NCBI GenBank assembly: GCA_014529385.2
Contig: CM043950.1
Coordinates: forward strand, 67,090,935-67,154,934
Direction: 5' to 3'
Source: Adiantum capillus-veneris
Lineage: Eukaryota; Streptophyta; Polypodiopsida; Polypodiales; Pteridaceae
DNA: 64,000 nt
The position numbers and the translations under genes are program-made. Under the pieces are notes generated by a model that searched no databases, was not told where the DNA came from, and saw only the letters and a program-made list of their open reading frames with translations. Below, piece after piece: positions 1-12,239 of this stretch (positions are counted from its first letter, which is position 1; the number at the start of each line of letters is the position of its first letter).

Positions 1-1
1 G

Positions 2-523
2 GTGCCTCTCGGTGACAAAGGACCCTTTGATGATTTGCAAACGTTTCGGATGGGAACTTGTCGAGTCGTGGTTCGTCCAGGAACCAAGGAGTTTATTGAG
101 TTTCTTCTTCCGCGCTTCAGAGTTGGCATATGGTCTTCAATGCAAAGGCAAAACTTATCGCCACTAGTTGCAATAGTTTGCAGTGTATGCCAAGCTCACA
201 CGTCAGATTTTGCCTTTTTGTATGATCAAAGAAAATGCGTTACTGTTGAGGGCCACTACCACCCTAAAAAACCAGGATTACCTCTTTTGTATAAACCGTT
301 TAGCCAAATCGGTGTACCCTTTGATGCAACTAATACACTACTAATTGATGATACTCCCGAAAAGGGAGAACTAAATCCGCCGGGAACAACTATCTCACCA
401 CCTTCTTTCGAGGGGCATTCCTTCGATTTTTACCTTGAAGACATTCTGATTCCATACTTACAGAAATTGTATCTCAGTCCATTGTTCACGGACGAGTTTG
501 TACTTTCTAATGAATTAAGATGA
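2..523 (+). CDS. FCP1/NIF-like HAD phosphatase, 3' part of gene
   Basis: This is the C-terminal part of an FCP1/SCP (NLI-interacting factor) homology domain, the HAD-superfamily fold used by CTD-type protein serine phosphatases. Visible elements, in order, are [13 protein letters not shown], the strand VGIWSSMQ (HAD motif II region) and [10 protein letters not shown] (motif IV acidic pair), followed by a helix-rich end ([11 protein letters not shown]). The motif I strand with the nucleophilic Asp lies before the window, so the apparent GTG start is not the real start and catalytic competence cannot be judged. The stop is at 521-523. Two further copies of this domain lie on the minus strand at 11.1 and 17.0 kb, so this is a local family. 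Family assignment is from motifs; substrate is unknown. Confidence 0.8.
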   Translation: MPLGDKGPFDDLQTFRMGTCRVVVRPGTKEFIEFLLPRFRVGIWSSMQRQNLSPLVAIVCSVCQAHTSDFAFLYDQRKCVTVEGHYHPKKPGLPLLYKPFSQIGVPFDATNTLLIDDTPEKGELNPPGTTISPPSFEGHSFDFYLEDILIPYLQKLYLSPLFTDEFVLSNELR

Positions 524-550
524 TTCTTCTATCTGTCTTTGTCTTGTCTA

Positions 551-702
<152 letters not shown>

Positions 703-764
703 ACGTGGTAAACAAATGTATTTCAAGCACACTTTTTCACAGGGCACAATTGAAAAATGAGATC

Positions 765-770
765 AATAAA
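765..770 (+). promoter_or_regulatory. possible poly(A) signal of the FCP1-like gene
   Basis: AATAAA lies about 240 bases after the stop of the plus-strand FCP1-like gene and beyond the AT/GA microsatellites, which would then sit in its 3' UTR. It is consistent with a polyadenylation signal, but the hexamer alone is weak evidence. Confidence 0.35.
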
Positions 771-821
771 CTTCATGTCTTGAAAGTCATTTGTATACAC
801 TTGGGTTTACAAGAATATCTG

Positions 822-2242
822 TTACATTGACACTACTTCAACCCGACCATCCAACTCTTTGCACAAAATATCTTTTTCTCTTCGCCGCATCACCTTACGG
901 CCAGCTAAGAAAAAGGAAAAATCTGATAGTTCCTTGTCCATTGACTCTTCAATGATGTCATTTCGCAAATGCTGAAGACTGCATAGCTCCCTTATTGTAA
1001 CCACCAATAGTAGGCCATTCTCTTTATCAATCACTTCCACATCCACAGTAGGATTATCTTCCAAACCTGCAGAAACTTGGTCCATAGGAATGTACTTACC
1101 GTTTAGCATTTGTGATCACATATACCAAAATGAGAGTAATAGTGATTGGCTTGCAATCATGTACTTGACAACTAGAGTATCAAGCGCGACCTCGCACCGT
1201 AAACCAATCTCTTCCTTTGCATACCATCCTTTGTCAAGAAGTTTGTCACAGGATGACTGCTGAAATGACTTGCAAATGAACATAGTTTTTGTAACTCTGA
1301 TGTTGTAGCTATGAAACAGCTCTATGAAGAGTGCAACAGGACAAAAGTTTGCAATTCGAACCAGTTTGGTAGGAACAGAGCTACGCAGAGACCTTTGTAT
1401 ATCCTTGTAGAGCTTACTTCGCATTGCCTCCACCATTGTTTCCTCGGGAACTGGCCAGTCCACAGTGTTCCAATCGGTCGGTAGAGGTAGTTTCACCAAC
1501 ATGCCATTCTTATTGCCTGAGCTGAGTTGGTAAAAGTGGTCATAAAAAAAGATTCCCTCATCAGCCAATCTTTTGCTGCTCCTCTCTGAATACTGTAGAG
1601 AACCAATATGGGCATGTACAACATGGAAGAGGCCTATTATGCACTCCACAGGCTCCCATAGCTCATAAGAAGAGGGATAAACATCTGCAATATATATAAG
1701 AAGAGTTAAACTAAGAGTATCAATAAGTACAAATGACAAATCTAATGTAATTGAGTTGTGAAGAGTAGAGACATTACTCATTACAAGCGGGAGAAACATT
1801 GCAAAATATATAAGAAAAGTTATAATGAGAGTATCAGTAAGTTCACATGTCAAGAGTACTTACAATTGCAACGTGGTTGATGTATATTTGATACATTTCC
1901 ACCGTTTGCTATCACCTCTGGATGGGTAAACACATGCTGAACAAGAACTTCCTTTACAGATCTTTTGCCGATCTCAACTTTGAAATCCAACACCCTGGCC
2001 TTCCATGCTGAGCGGTAAACGTTGATACCACTAAACCTCTTGGGTCTTCTTGGTTGCATGAGGACCCATGAACCTTTGTTTATCCTTTGTCCAACCCATT
2101 GGTTGTCTGCACTTATTGAAGCTGGTATTGTAATTGAGGATATGCTACTACTTGGCCTTCTAGGCAAAGTGCCGTTGTTGTTTGTTGGTGTGAGAGACAG
2201 TAAACACCTTGAGGCTCTTGGGCGAGAAGACGTGGATGCCAT
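822..2242 (-). CDS. unrecognised spliced gene with an in-frame TGA
   Basis: Exon 1 runs from the ATG at 2242 to a GTAAGT donor (exon end 1864). Exon 2 starts at 1684 after a TTGCAG acceptor. The phases agree (one base left over, two taken up) and the 179-base intron is ordinary. Exon 2 stays open until TGA at 1116-1118, then continues in the same frame through 1109 to a stop at 822, giving roughly 410 codons with one internal stop. The N-terminus is Ser/Arg-rich and could be a transit peptide or disordered. A basic segment follows (WVLMQPRRPKRFSGINVYR), then an acidic-aromatic middle (DHFYQL, DWNTVDWPVPEE). I do not recognise the family. The TGA could mean decay, an unusual intron or truncation. 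No intron of normal size removes it in frame. Confidence 0.6.
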
Positions 2243-2264
2243 AACTCTCAGAGAAAAGCTTTAG

Positions 2265-3200
2265 TGGAGGGAGATTCACTTTGAAAGCATTCTAATGGAG
2301 GGAAAGTGTTTTAAAATTCCAATATCTTGTGCGGGCTTAATGGTCACCCTCCAGTACGTTAATGACCATGAGAGAATATCAGAAGTGGGACCACACGCAA
2401 GCACCTAAAAGCTCGGTAAAAGTAAGGAAATTACTATGCTACAATCCTAGTTTCGTGAAAGTTTTATGCTATTTTCCTATTTTTTGAGTTTTTCCAGGTA
2501 CTTTTCTACGTAACGTAGCCTTCATGCTCATTGGACGCGCTCTATTTTTCTCTCTCTTCATATGGCCCTCCAAATGACCTCCAAAATTTCCTAATGACAC
2601 ACTGCCTGCATCACCTTCTGTGCACGATGTAGAACACACACAGTTATAATGTTCTCTTTCTGTGCCTCTGATAGTGGGAGGCCCCCTGGCCATCCTTTCC
2701 CACAATACAATCTCCCCGGCATGGTGGCAATTAAATATAACAGAGGAAGCTGATCAGCAGTATTCTTCTACCTCGGGCATCAGCCAGTCGGCGAGTCAAT
2801 TCCTCTTGTTAATTTGAACTGTAGGAATCATGAAGCTGTAAAGCAGCAGCAGTGATCAATAGGCCTTCCCACTTTCCTGTTGGACCTCCCGCGCTTCATG
2901 ATGACGTTGTCGATGAGCCCGACGAGGAAAATGCTTTCGCATACTCTCTCTCACCACTGCCAGTCAGCAGTCGAAATTAGAGTCTGCACCCTTCTGCTTC
3001 ATAAGAAATCTTGTGTGTGTGTTTTAGTACTGTTGTGAGAAAGAAAGAAAAGAAAAGAAGAAGAAGAAGTAACGCCGTAGGAGACTATCCCAAGAGACCT
3101 TAGAGCGCCTGCCCATAGGAGCCCTACAATTGCCTCTGAGCAAAAGGCTTGTCTAAAGCAAGCGACCCACTTTCCACTGGCTACACGCTCTCATACACCA
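2265..3200. other. intergenic, no gene seen
   Basis: Mixed-composition sequence without a convincing gene. A polypurine stretch (GAAA/GAAG-rich) lies at about 3037-3071. Open frames here are short and show no family motif. Confidence 0.5.
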
Positions 3201-3202
3201 AG

Positions 3203-3870
3203 CTACAACCGCTTGAAGGTCTTACTGGTGGTGTATTGTTCGGTCATTGGAAATTCAATTTTCCTGTCTCCTGGTTGAGCTAATATACAACCGATGGAAA
3301 AATTGGAAGCATCTATGTGTATGTGGAATATCTTATCCCAATCTGGTGCTTTCAATATTGGAGCTGAGGTGAGAGCTTGATTAAGCTTCATGAAGGATTC
3401 TTCACATGCCTCGGTCCATTCAAAGTGTGTAATCAAGCTATACATGGGTTTTGCAATTATAGCGTACATGTAAATGAAACGTTTGTAATATCCACAATGT
3501 CCCATGAAGGCTTGAACCCCCTTGACTGTTGTTGGTCTAGGCAAATCAACAATGACGTTAATTTTTTCCATATCAGTAGCTATGCCAATTTTAGACACTA
3601 TATGTCCAAGAATTTTTCCTTATCTACCCATGAATGTGCACTTTTCAGGATTTAAGAAAATCCTATAAAGTCTACATTTTTTGAATACCTTTTTGAGGTG
3701 TTCAAAATGATTAGCCCTGATTGATGAATGTACGCATAGATCATCCTTATATACTTACAAGAATTTACTAAGATATTCTTTAAAAGCATGGCTCATCAAT
3801 CTTTGAAATGGGGCAGGAGCATTAGTTAACCCAATGGGCATAACCTGAATGGCAAAAATGATGCATTCAA
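3203..3870 (-). mobile_element. Ty3/gypsy pol fragment (RT thumb to RNase H start)
   Basis: Reading leftward from about 3870, broken frames give a GLTNAPA-like RT motif, an aspartate-pair stretch reading YKDDLCVHS, then the thumb (FMGHCGYYKRFI) and the RNase H entry HIDASNFSIGCILAQPG. This is the usual Ty3/gypsy order. Stops break the RT part, and no LTR was found next to it, so it is a decayed fragment. Confidence 0.85.
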
Positions 3871-4330
3871 GGAGCTTGTAGAGTACATGGAGGCACATAT
3901 GTCCGAGTATGAAATTGTTTTAAGAGACTCACACCATGTGGTTTTGATTGATTTTCTAAATATGTACAAATTTGGAAAAAAAATTGGATTGCCTGTTGAG
4001 ATTTTTCAAACGGCTTTCTAAGAGGGACTACAAGGTAGAGGATGAGGATTACCTCATTGACTTGTTCATGGGTGTATAGCCACCCGACTCCTTAATTGGG
4101 AAATGGTCATAACTTTCTTGGTGCTTGAGAGAACAAAGAGGGATAAGAACAAATTAAAAAACAAGCAAGAAGCCCCCATAATCCTTGTTGAAGAGAGAGA
4201 TGGGGAGGTTGAAGTGCTAAGCGATCATGAAGAGTCCTCAATGGCACTTGTGATCCTATAGGAATCTTGTGTTACGAATGACATATATTGAGTATTAGAT
4301 GGAGATGAGGAGATTCCAAAACTCCATCTA
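3870..4330 (+). pseudogene. decayed coding-like stretch, unidentified
   Basis: A plus-strand frame beginning AFKELVEYMEAHM continues for about 50 codons to a stop; frame changes are needed to reach an acidic segment reading EVEVLSDHEESSM. The composition looks protein-derived (possibly a retroelement gag), but no diagnostic motif is present. Confidence 0.25.
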
Positions 4331-4340
4331 CTCACTTTTC

Positions 4341-4612
4341 ATGCAATGGTGATAGAGGGTGATCAAATTTTTCTCCTTGGAAACATTTCATAAACTGTGG
4401 GAATTTGCATGCAATGGTGATGGAGGGTGATCAATTTTTTTTCCTCGGTTACATTTCATAGATTGTGGGACTTTGCATGAGATGGTGATAGAGAGTGATC
4501 AATGTTTTTTCCTTGGAAACATTTCATAGAATGTGGGACTTTGCATGCAATGGTGATAGAGGGTGATCAATTTATTTTTCTCAATAGCATTTCATAGACT
4601 ACTGTGGAACTT
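4341..4612. repeat. 68-bp tandem repeat, four copies
   Basis: Copies start at 4341, 4409, 4477 and 4545, exactly 68 bases apart. Each opens with ATGCAATGGTGATAGAGGG (small changes) and contains a T-rich stretch and CATTTCATAGA. The last copy diverges after about 50 bases. Confidence 0.9.
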
Positions 4613-4932
4613 CAAGAGGATAAAAAATTCAAAATTATTTCACACTCCTCCCGTGAGAACGGAGCTTTGGGAATTATGGGCTCGTCCTCTTTTTTTTTTT
4701 TTTGTATATCACGCAATGCCACTTGCTAGCTCTCCATTTCCTATATGCGTTTCTTTGATGCATTTATCACCCAGTTTGGCCATAATTTGCCTTGGAAACA
4801 TGGACTCCATGGAAAATTACTCTTTATAGCCCCAAAAATGTAGCATGCTGCTAGGAAATAAGACGTAGCTAAATAGATAATTGAGTAGATTACTTAATGG
4901 AGAGAGACAGATTTATATACACGAGATTATAG

Positions 4933-4935
<3 letters not shown>

Positions 4936-5007
<72 letters not shown>
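4936..5007. repeat. (GA)n microsatellite
   Basis: About 72 bases of uninterrupted GA. The flanking TACGTGGTTCACCC...CTACGTCCACGGG resembles sequence common near plant LTR ends, so 4.9-5.6 kb may be an LTR relic; that part is inference. Confidence 0.95.
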
Positions 5008-5011
<4 letters not shown>

Positions 5012-5351
5012 CACGATATACGTGGTTCACCCAATGTGGGCTACGTCCACGGGAAAGCAGCCACTCAATGGCTTTAGTACTTCAAAACAAGAAGTAGTTT
5101 ACAAAGGGATTATACCCTTAATGGAGCTCCCGCCTTGCTTCACTCTCACCACCTCACACTCACCTTGTTGCATCAACTTCACACTATGAAATGTGTGTAG
5201 AAATGGCCTCCTTTTATAGGCCAAAAGGGCTGCCCTCTCTTATGAGAGATAGCCATGTGTAGCCGCCCTTGTGCGAATAAGTCCAAATCGGACCCTCCAA
5301 TCCGCCAATGTGTGGCCGCCCTTGAGAAGACAAGTCCGCTTTTGAATTCGG

Positions 5352-5431
5352 CCACCGGCCACCGGCCATTGACTTCCGACCACCGGCCACCGGGCATTGA
5401 CTTTCGACCACCGGCCATCGGCCATTGACTA
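5352..5431. repeat. 28-bp GC-rich tandem repeat, three copies
   Basis: Units at 5352, 5380 and 5408 share CCACCGGCCA followed by CATTGACT. The minus-strand frame through it reads as Gly/Arg/Trp-rich protein only because of the repeat. Confidence 0.85.
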
Positions 5432-5599
5432 CCGGCCACCAGCCAACCGACCGGTTGTTTTCCGACCACTTTCTGGCCGCCGTCCGGCCATAATATTCCG
5501 GCGAAAAAGAATATTCCGGCCTTTAAAGTTGCCCCTGATTCTCGTCCGTGAAAATTTTGGTTTCCGGTGAGTGATTTTCCTTCACGCATGATGGCTTCT

Positions 5600-8310
5600 C
5601 CTCATAATGGGGGCCTTACAAATGTGCGCTTTTACCACAGAAAATTACAAGGGTAAATCAGGCTCCATACTTAACACATGCAACTTGACTATGGTGAAAA
5701 AAAATCCCCATACGTTGATGGACCAAACAAGTCCCCAATGCAACACATTGTTATGTAACTTTTTTCAATTTACCCCTTTTTCCCAAATAAGTAGACTTCT
5801 TGTAGCAAGGGCATGCAAGACTAGATCTTTGCTGAATAAACAAGAGAAATTTCATAAGAGGAATAAGACTCTATATATCAAACCACAAAAGAATAGACAA
5901 CCCAAAAGAGTAAAAGAGAAAAGTACAAGAATGATGTCCTTGCATATAAATGACTTGGGGGGTTTGCAGGTCTCAAGGACCCTAGATTATGGCCCTTGCA
6001 CCACGGTATAGAGATGACCTATTTGACCATCTACTTGAATGGCACATGATTTTTTGGTGCACATCTTTCCACTGACCATTGAGCGCCACATGCATTGGAC
6101 ACTAACCATGTTTTAGCCACCATTTGACCAAGATATTCTAGTGAAAAGGGAATATTTTGGAGAGCTCTAGTCTCAAGCAATGCTCACTTGAGGTTGGGGA
6201 TTGATTTTTGGTTTTTTGGTGAGTCAATCACAATGGCTTCTCCTCATGGCAACGGACTTACAAGTGTAACTTTTTAGAACAAGAATTACAAGAGTAGATT
6301 AAGCTCCATGATTTAACACATTTCCATGTCAATCTTTAAGGAAAAACTGTCAAATTGTAGAAATTCTACTAAGTCATAAATGTAGAGCACATATTTTCTT
6401 AAGTAGGCTCAAATTTATTTAACAAGTCTATTTTTAGGTATGTAATACAATTGTGAAACTTCTTGAATATCTTAATAAAGATTGATGGCATTCAATACCC
6501 ATTAAAGATCAACAATAAATTGTAACATCATGCATAAACATCCCTTTGTAGAAAAATTCCTTCTTTTGGGTTCTTTAAGTCAAATATGAGTCTTATTTTT
6601 TTCACATATTAAACTTTCCATACTTTCATTACTATTTCATATTGTATACAAAATTTAGGGTGAAATTACAAGAATATATCATAAGCTACTTTAGTCACCC
6701 AAGCCACTAACCTGATTCATGTACATATGTTCTAAGGTCCACCTCTAACTTGTTTATAGATCAAAGATTGATTAAGTTTTAAATAATTCCTTAAACTATC
6801 ATATAAAGAGGCCCACATATACCCAATCTCTTCCTAATGTCTATAAAGGTTGGTTGTACTATCAGCAACCACATGTGTCATGTCTAACTTGTTTACACAT
6901 AAATCCTAAGACTAGTATTAATACACCTCACCATTCTTGCCTTTGATCAGAGATTAATTAAGTTTTAAGTACTTACTTAAACTATCATATAAAGAGGCCC
7001 ACATATACCCCATTCTCTTCCTAATTTTTATAAAGGCTGATTGTACTATTAGCAACCACATGTATTATGTCCACATTTGGATTTAGATATCATCTATCTA
7101 GAAATACCAATAATGAGATTTCCTTTGTTTTATGGTTCCTTGTGACCAACCTTTCACTAGCCACTACTCACATTCAATTATATACAAGAACATGTCAGCT
7201 ACAAGAGTTTTTGACTGACATGAGTTTCAACACATATTTTTGTGGGTCTATAAAGTGGGAGAAACTTTAGTATTTCAAGACAAGCTCACACAACTAATCA
7301 CCACTAATTGAATGAAAAGATAAAATATTTTAAGACAATGACAAAGAGAAAACCAAGTAAAGTAATGAACACTATAATATGGTAAAGATTGTATTGCAGT
7401 ATTAAAGTACATGAGCCCACTAAGCATATGAATTGTTTACATAAATGATTCCTACATGGGAAACAAAACTAAGCTCTTAGGTTTATCTTCCACCTCCATG
7501 ATGAAGGGTTCCTCCCTTTTTATTCTATTGCTCCACCTTTTTGTCCCCTTCATCTTGCCTTTCATTTGAGGTACCTTTCTTTTCTACAACTTCATCAAAC
7601 ACCTTCAATTGATTCTTAGTACGTTGTTGAGGTTTGATCCACACTTGAATGTCCATCTAGGTTTGGTTGGTTCTTGGTCTGCAATAGGCACTAAGTGATT
7701 GATTATATTTCCCTAGGGCTTGAGCATTCAAACATAATGACCCTGAAATTCCATGTTACTGACTTTTGTGATACACCTTTGAAAATCAAACATGAACACA
7801 AAGATGTACACTAATAAAATGTGAGCCTCTTAAATCCACATATGAATTTTATTACAATATGAACATTGAACACTTTACCTCTTCTAAGAGTATGCCAATC
7901 CATACTTGTGGCCTACATTGATGAAATGCATTTCCCAAGCCATTGATTAGTAGCTTACAAATGATTCTTTTGGAGGTACTAGTATCTATTTTCAATATTG
8001 TGGAAGTTGTAGAACTTGCTAAAAGAAGAGATGATTTTTTGAGAATCTTTCTAATTTCAAAATTTAAAAAATCTAGAGTAAGTCATTCATGGAAAAAATA
8101 CACTAACCACACACACACATTGCAAGAACTCACACTTACGTAAGGATCATTTGCCAACATAGAAATTGTGCAACCCTTGATAAGCCTTATATATATCCCT
8201 TGCATTTCACTACATTGGAACCATGTACAATAGATCTATACTCCATTGTAATCCTTTGGTAGCTAGGAGTAAGCACACTCCTGCTAGAAATTGCTTGCAT
8301 AGTGCATAGT
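5600..8310. other. AT-rich intergenic DNA with one tandem duplication
   Basis: No gene is supported. The segment at about 6759-6884 recurs diverged at about 6945-7071, offset by about 187 bases; both copies contain ACTATCATATAAAGAGGCCC. Confidence 0.6.
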
Positions 8311-8313
8311 TCT

Positions 8314-8314
<1 letters not shown>

Positions 8315-8385
<71 letters not shown>
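8315..8385. repeat. (GA)n microsatellite
   Basis: About 70 bases of uninterrupted AG dinucleotides, the third long GA tract in the window. Confidence 0.95.
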
Positions 8386-8387
<2 letters not shown>

Positions 8388-8939
8388 TTGCAACAATTCT
8401 GGAAAGAGATCTCAAAACTCATGGGAAGCTACAACAAGGAAGGTAAGACCATATTAGGTAAAGTGGGAAAATCCCAATTCCCAGGTTGGACAACTTTCAA
8501 TATATCATGTATAAAATATAGAGATTTTGTCAAAAATTTGAGTTTTCTTAAGGTCTCATTCCACTTTATGCACATACAATACACAATGAAAACAACTAAA
8601 ATATCATGGTTTCAATCAATTGGATTATTAGGAGAGGAGTATATTGCATCCATTATCGTTGTCTATGTTCTACTGTCCTACCTACAACTTATCTCAACAT
8701 GGAGAGCTTGGTTTCTAGGTCCACCACTTGTCCAAGTTAATGTAAAAGTGACTCAAGGTTCACAACTTGTGAAAGCAAGGATCCATTGAGGAATACAATC
8801 CACTTGGCTATATTTCCTTAATTTATTGCATGTGACATTTAAGCAAGGTCCTCTTCTAATCTATAACTTCTTAATTTGAGGCATGGGGCATACATAAAAT
8901 ATGTAGCATATGCTCTATTGCCTCATAGGAAGGTTGGTT

Positions 8940-10330
8940 TCAAGGTGCACTTATCCATGCTAGCCTATCTTGGAGAAATGATGGAGCTTGCTTCTCTCCT
9001 TGTTTCAATGGAGACTAGCTTGGACAAGTGGTGGACCTTTGCTTCTCTCTATGTTTCAATAGAGTTAGCTTGGACAAGTGGTGATCTTGGAACAAAACGC
9101 CCATGTAAAACATATCATGGGTATTCCAAGTGATTAGAAAGATTACCATTTAAGATATAACCTTATAGGTTGGACAACTAGATCTTGGCTTGGAGAAATG
9201 GTGGACCTTTGATTCTCTCCATGTTTCAATGGAGTCTATCTTGGAGAAATGGTGGAGCTTGCTTCTGTCCATGTTTCAATGGAGCCTAGCTTGAACAGTT
9301 GGTGGACCTTTGCTTCTCTCTATGTTTCAATAGAGTTAGCTTAGACATGTGGTGGATCTTCAAAATAAACCAACTACTATCAATGTTGCCTAGCTTGGAC
9401 AAGTGGTGGAGTGTTTCTCTACTCCATGTTTCAATGGATCTTAGCTTGGACAAGTGTTGGACCTTAAAACAAAAACCCCATGTACAACATAGAATGGATT
9501 TTCTAGATTTCAATGGAGTCTAGCTTTAACAAATGGTGGAGCTTGTCTTCATCCATGTTTCAATGAAACTAGCTTGGACAAGTGGTGGACCTTGTAACAA
9601 ACCCCCCATGTACAACATATCATTGGTTTTCTAAGTGAGGGGAAGGAATACCATTCAAGATATAAACTTATAGCTTGGATAAGTAGTTGACTTTAAAACC
9701 AAATTCATCATAATACAATGAAATACAGGTCAGCCAATTCCTAAATCTTGAGACCAAACCTCCCATGCTATTAGAGATAATATATTGGATAAGTGGTGGA
9801 CCTTCTATTATTTTCCCATGCCTAGTTTAGACAACCGGTACACTTCGCAGCTATAAAGGTTGGACGAGTTGTGGAGCCTTGTTTCTATCCATGTTTTAAT
9901 GGATCCTAGCTTGGACAAGTGGTGGACCTTGGAAAAAAGCTTCCATGTACAACATATATGAGGTTTTCCATGTTTTAATGGAACCTATCTTGGACAAATG
10001 GTGAAGCTTGCTTCTCTCCATGTTGATTTTGGAACTACCTTAGACAAGTGGTGGAGCTTTTCTTTTCTACTCTTCATAATACAATGAAGTATATGTTGGT
10101 TACATGGTGAATCTTAAGGCCAAACCTCCCATTTTACTAGAGATGATAGGTTGGACAAGTGGATCAACCTTCTATCATTTCTCCATGACTATATTGGACA
10201 ATTAGTAGACATAACATCTCTCTATGTTGTCTAGAGATGAGCTTGGACAAGTGATGGACCCTGCTTCTCTCTTCCCTTGGTTTACTAGTTTGAAGACTCA
10301 GTATATATACTTTCTTAGATCTAGCTTGAA
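8940..10330 (+). repeat. satellite block 1, forward orientation
   Basis: Repeated segments carry the core TTGGACAAGTGGTGGACC followed by TTTGCTTCTCTCTATGTTTCAAT or close variants, recurring every 50-80 bases. Degeneration is stronger than in the 34-38 kb block. A single reversed core (GGTCCACCACTTGTCCAAG) lies just before it near 8719. Confidence 0.9.
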
Positions 10331-10889
10331 CAAGTGGTGGACCTTGCATCCACAATCTTAATTCAGTACAAAAAAGTATATGAAAAAATAACATAGGAAT
10401 CTTGGTTTGAAGGTCAAGCAATTAGGTTCCAAATGCACATAATAATATATTTTCCACCCATATTAAAAGAAAGTTAAATATGTTATTACCAAATTGACAA
10501 AGGTAACGTCCAAGAATTATATCTTTCCATCTTGTCAGATCTAAATCTTCATCAAGGCGACATGCATGTATACATCAACTTTCAAGCCATTCAAGAATAC
10601 ATGCACTTAGATTCCATAGTTTTGTTTTCAAAGTCTTTTAGGTTCTAAAACTCTTTCACATAAAGTATGTAATGACAAAATTCTTGAAGCAAACATTTGT
10701 GCCCAAGAAAAAAATCCCTCTCACATATTTAAAGTCCATGAATTCTCTGATCCACACTTACAAGTTTTATTTTGACATCAAACATCAATTCTTTCATAGT
10801 TCCAAATAAATGCAACTTCGATATGAATTGACAAAAAATGAATTTCTTTTACTATATGACCCAACATAGGCCCCAATCAAATAAAAAAT

Positions 10890-11000
10890 GAGTCCCCAAA
10901 AATTTGGGTGCACTCTAGCAATACATCAGAGTCCCCTTACAATAGGATGCACTCCAATAGTACATTGAAGTCCCCTTAGAGTAGGGTGCACTCCATTCAA
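10890..11000. repeat. about 39-bp tandem repeat
   Basis: GTGCACTC(C/T)A followed by AGTCCCCTTA recurs at about 10909, 10948 and 10987. The remainder of 10.43-11.10 kb is AT-rich without a visible gene. Confidence 0.7.
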
Positions 11001-11106
11001 GTGTTCATAAAATTGACACACCTTTAAAAAAAACAAAAAAGACTATATCAAATTATACAAATGTTGAAAGATACACACTAGAATAAAAAAAGCATCTTAT
11101 AGCCAT

Positions 11107-11113
11107 ATTTATT
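11107..11113 (-). promoter_or_regulatory. poly(A) signal at stop of FCP1-like exon
   Basis: On the minus strand the stop is immediately followed by AATAAA, marking this exon as a plausible last exon with a short 3' UTR. Confidence 0.45.
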
Positions 11114-11888
11114 CAATGCTTTCGTGTTGACAAGTACACACCAAGTACATAATTTGTCTCAGAATCACTATACTGATTTACAATTGTGTTGTATGTATAG
11201 ACTCTCTTATCTCTTGCATACAACCATCCTACCAACCATGGAATTATGGTTCTCTGCAAGAAGTTTTGAAGTTGCTCGGAAGTTTGCCTCCACATCTTTG
11301 GAAATATAAGATATGTCCCTAGCATGTTCCACATCACCCTATATGGAGTGTCATCAAAAATTAAGGTATTGTTTGCATCCAAATCCTCAAATATCTTCCA
11401 AATATCACTCAGATTTTTGTGATAAACCCTTGTAAATCCTAACATGATATTTGGATTTTGGCAATTTTTGTTACTCATAAACACCTTGAACTTGGTATAC
11501 TGCTCAGGAAAACATTTTTGTTTGATGCGTTGCACCCTTGTTAAATTATAGCAACTCCATATCCATAGCTCAAAGTATTCAGCACAAAAATCCAAAAAAC
11601 TTTGTGCGTCTGGTCGCACCACATGATAAACTTCATCTTTGTCCTCCACAAGTCGCATGTGTTGAGCCCAAGATGGCATAGAATCTCCATGTTTCATTTC
11701 AACTGTCTTGAGAGGTAACCCCTCTAGATCCAAGATAAGTACTCTTTTGATGTCCTTGAAAGCAAGTGGTAGGTGATAAGGAGGTGATTCATTCCTTGGA
11801 CAAGGTCTTGGAGGAGGTTGGATGGGTAATTCAATAGTTTTCTTCAATTTATGCCAGCATATAGCCAATCCATTTTTCTGTAATGGTT
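11113..11888 (-). CDS. FCP1/NIF-like HAD domain exon (likely inactive)
   Basis: A single exon of about 258 codons preceded by a splice acceptor. TTTCAG ending at 11889 gives exon start 11888 in phase 1; a second AG gives 11877 in phase 0. No ATG opens the frame at this end, so at least one upstream exon is expected. HAD landmarks in order are motif I VLILDLEGLPLK, VVRPDAQSFLDF, motif II-region WIWSCYN and motif IV TLIFDDTPY, with a C-terminal helix (FLQRTIIPWLVGWLY). The nucleophile Asp is present, but the second motif I Asp (general acid/base in HAD phosphatases) is Glu, so activity is doubtful. AATAAA follows the stop almost directly. It lies between two satellite blocks. Confidence 0.75.
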
Positions 11889-12239
11889 CTGAAATTAAAG
11901 AACAAGAACACTTAATGCAAACACAACAATAGATATGAGTTTTACATTGTCTACCATAAGGTTTTATTAGATACCAAAATCCATCTATGATCTACTCATT
12001 AATAGAAAGAAAGTCAAATTAAAATCCTGACTCTTTTTTATGCTACACTCTCTCTTAGTCTCAATACCATGGAGTTCAACTAGACTTAAGTCAACTAATA
12101 ACTACTACTTGTTGTTAAAGGTATGCTTGAAGTGTATAAGGCTTAACCAATGCTCTAGTGTAGAATGGGTATTTAGGTCTCAAGGTCTACCACTTATCCA
12201 AGCAAAGATCCATTTAGATATGGAAACCCAATTTTTCTT

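Noticed and set aside
1070-1105. 33-base intron (GTAAGT...TTTCTGCAG) in the unknown gene
   Set aside because: Too short for plant splicing, and the TGA lies upstream of it, so it would not restore the frame.
5179-5589. 136-codon minus frame rich in Gly, Arg and Trp
   Set aside because: Produced by the 28-bp GC-rich repeat; no domain or start context.
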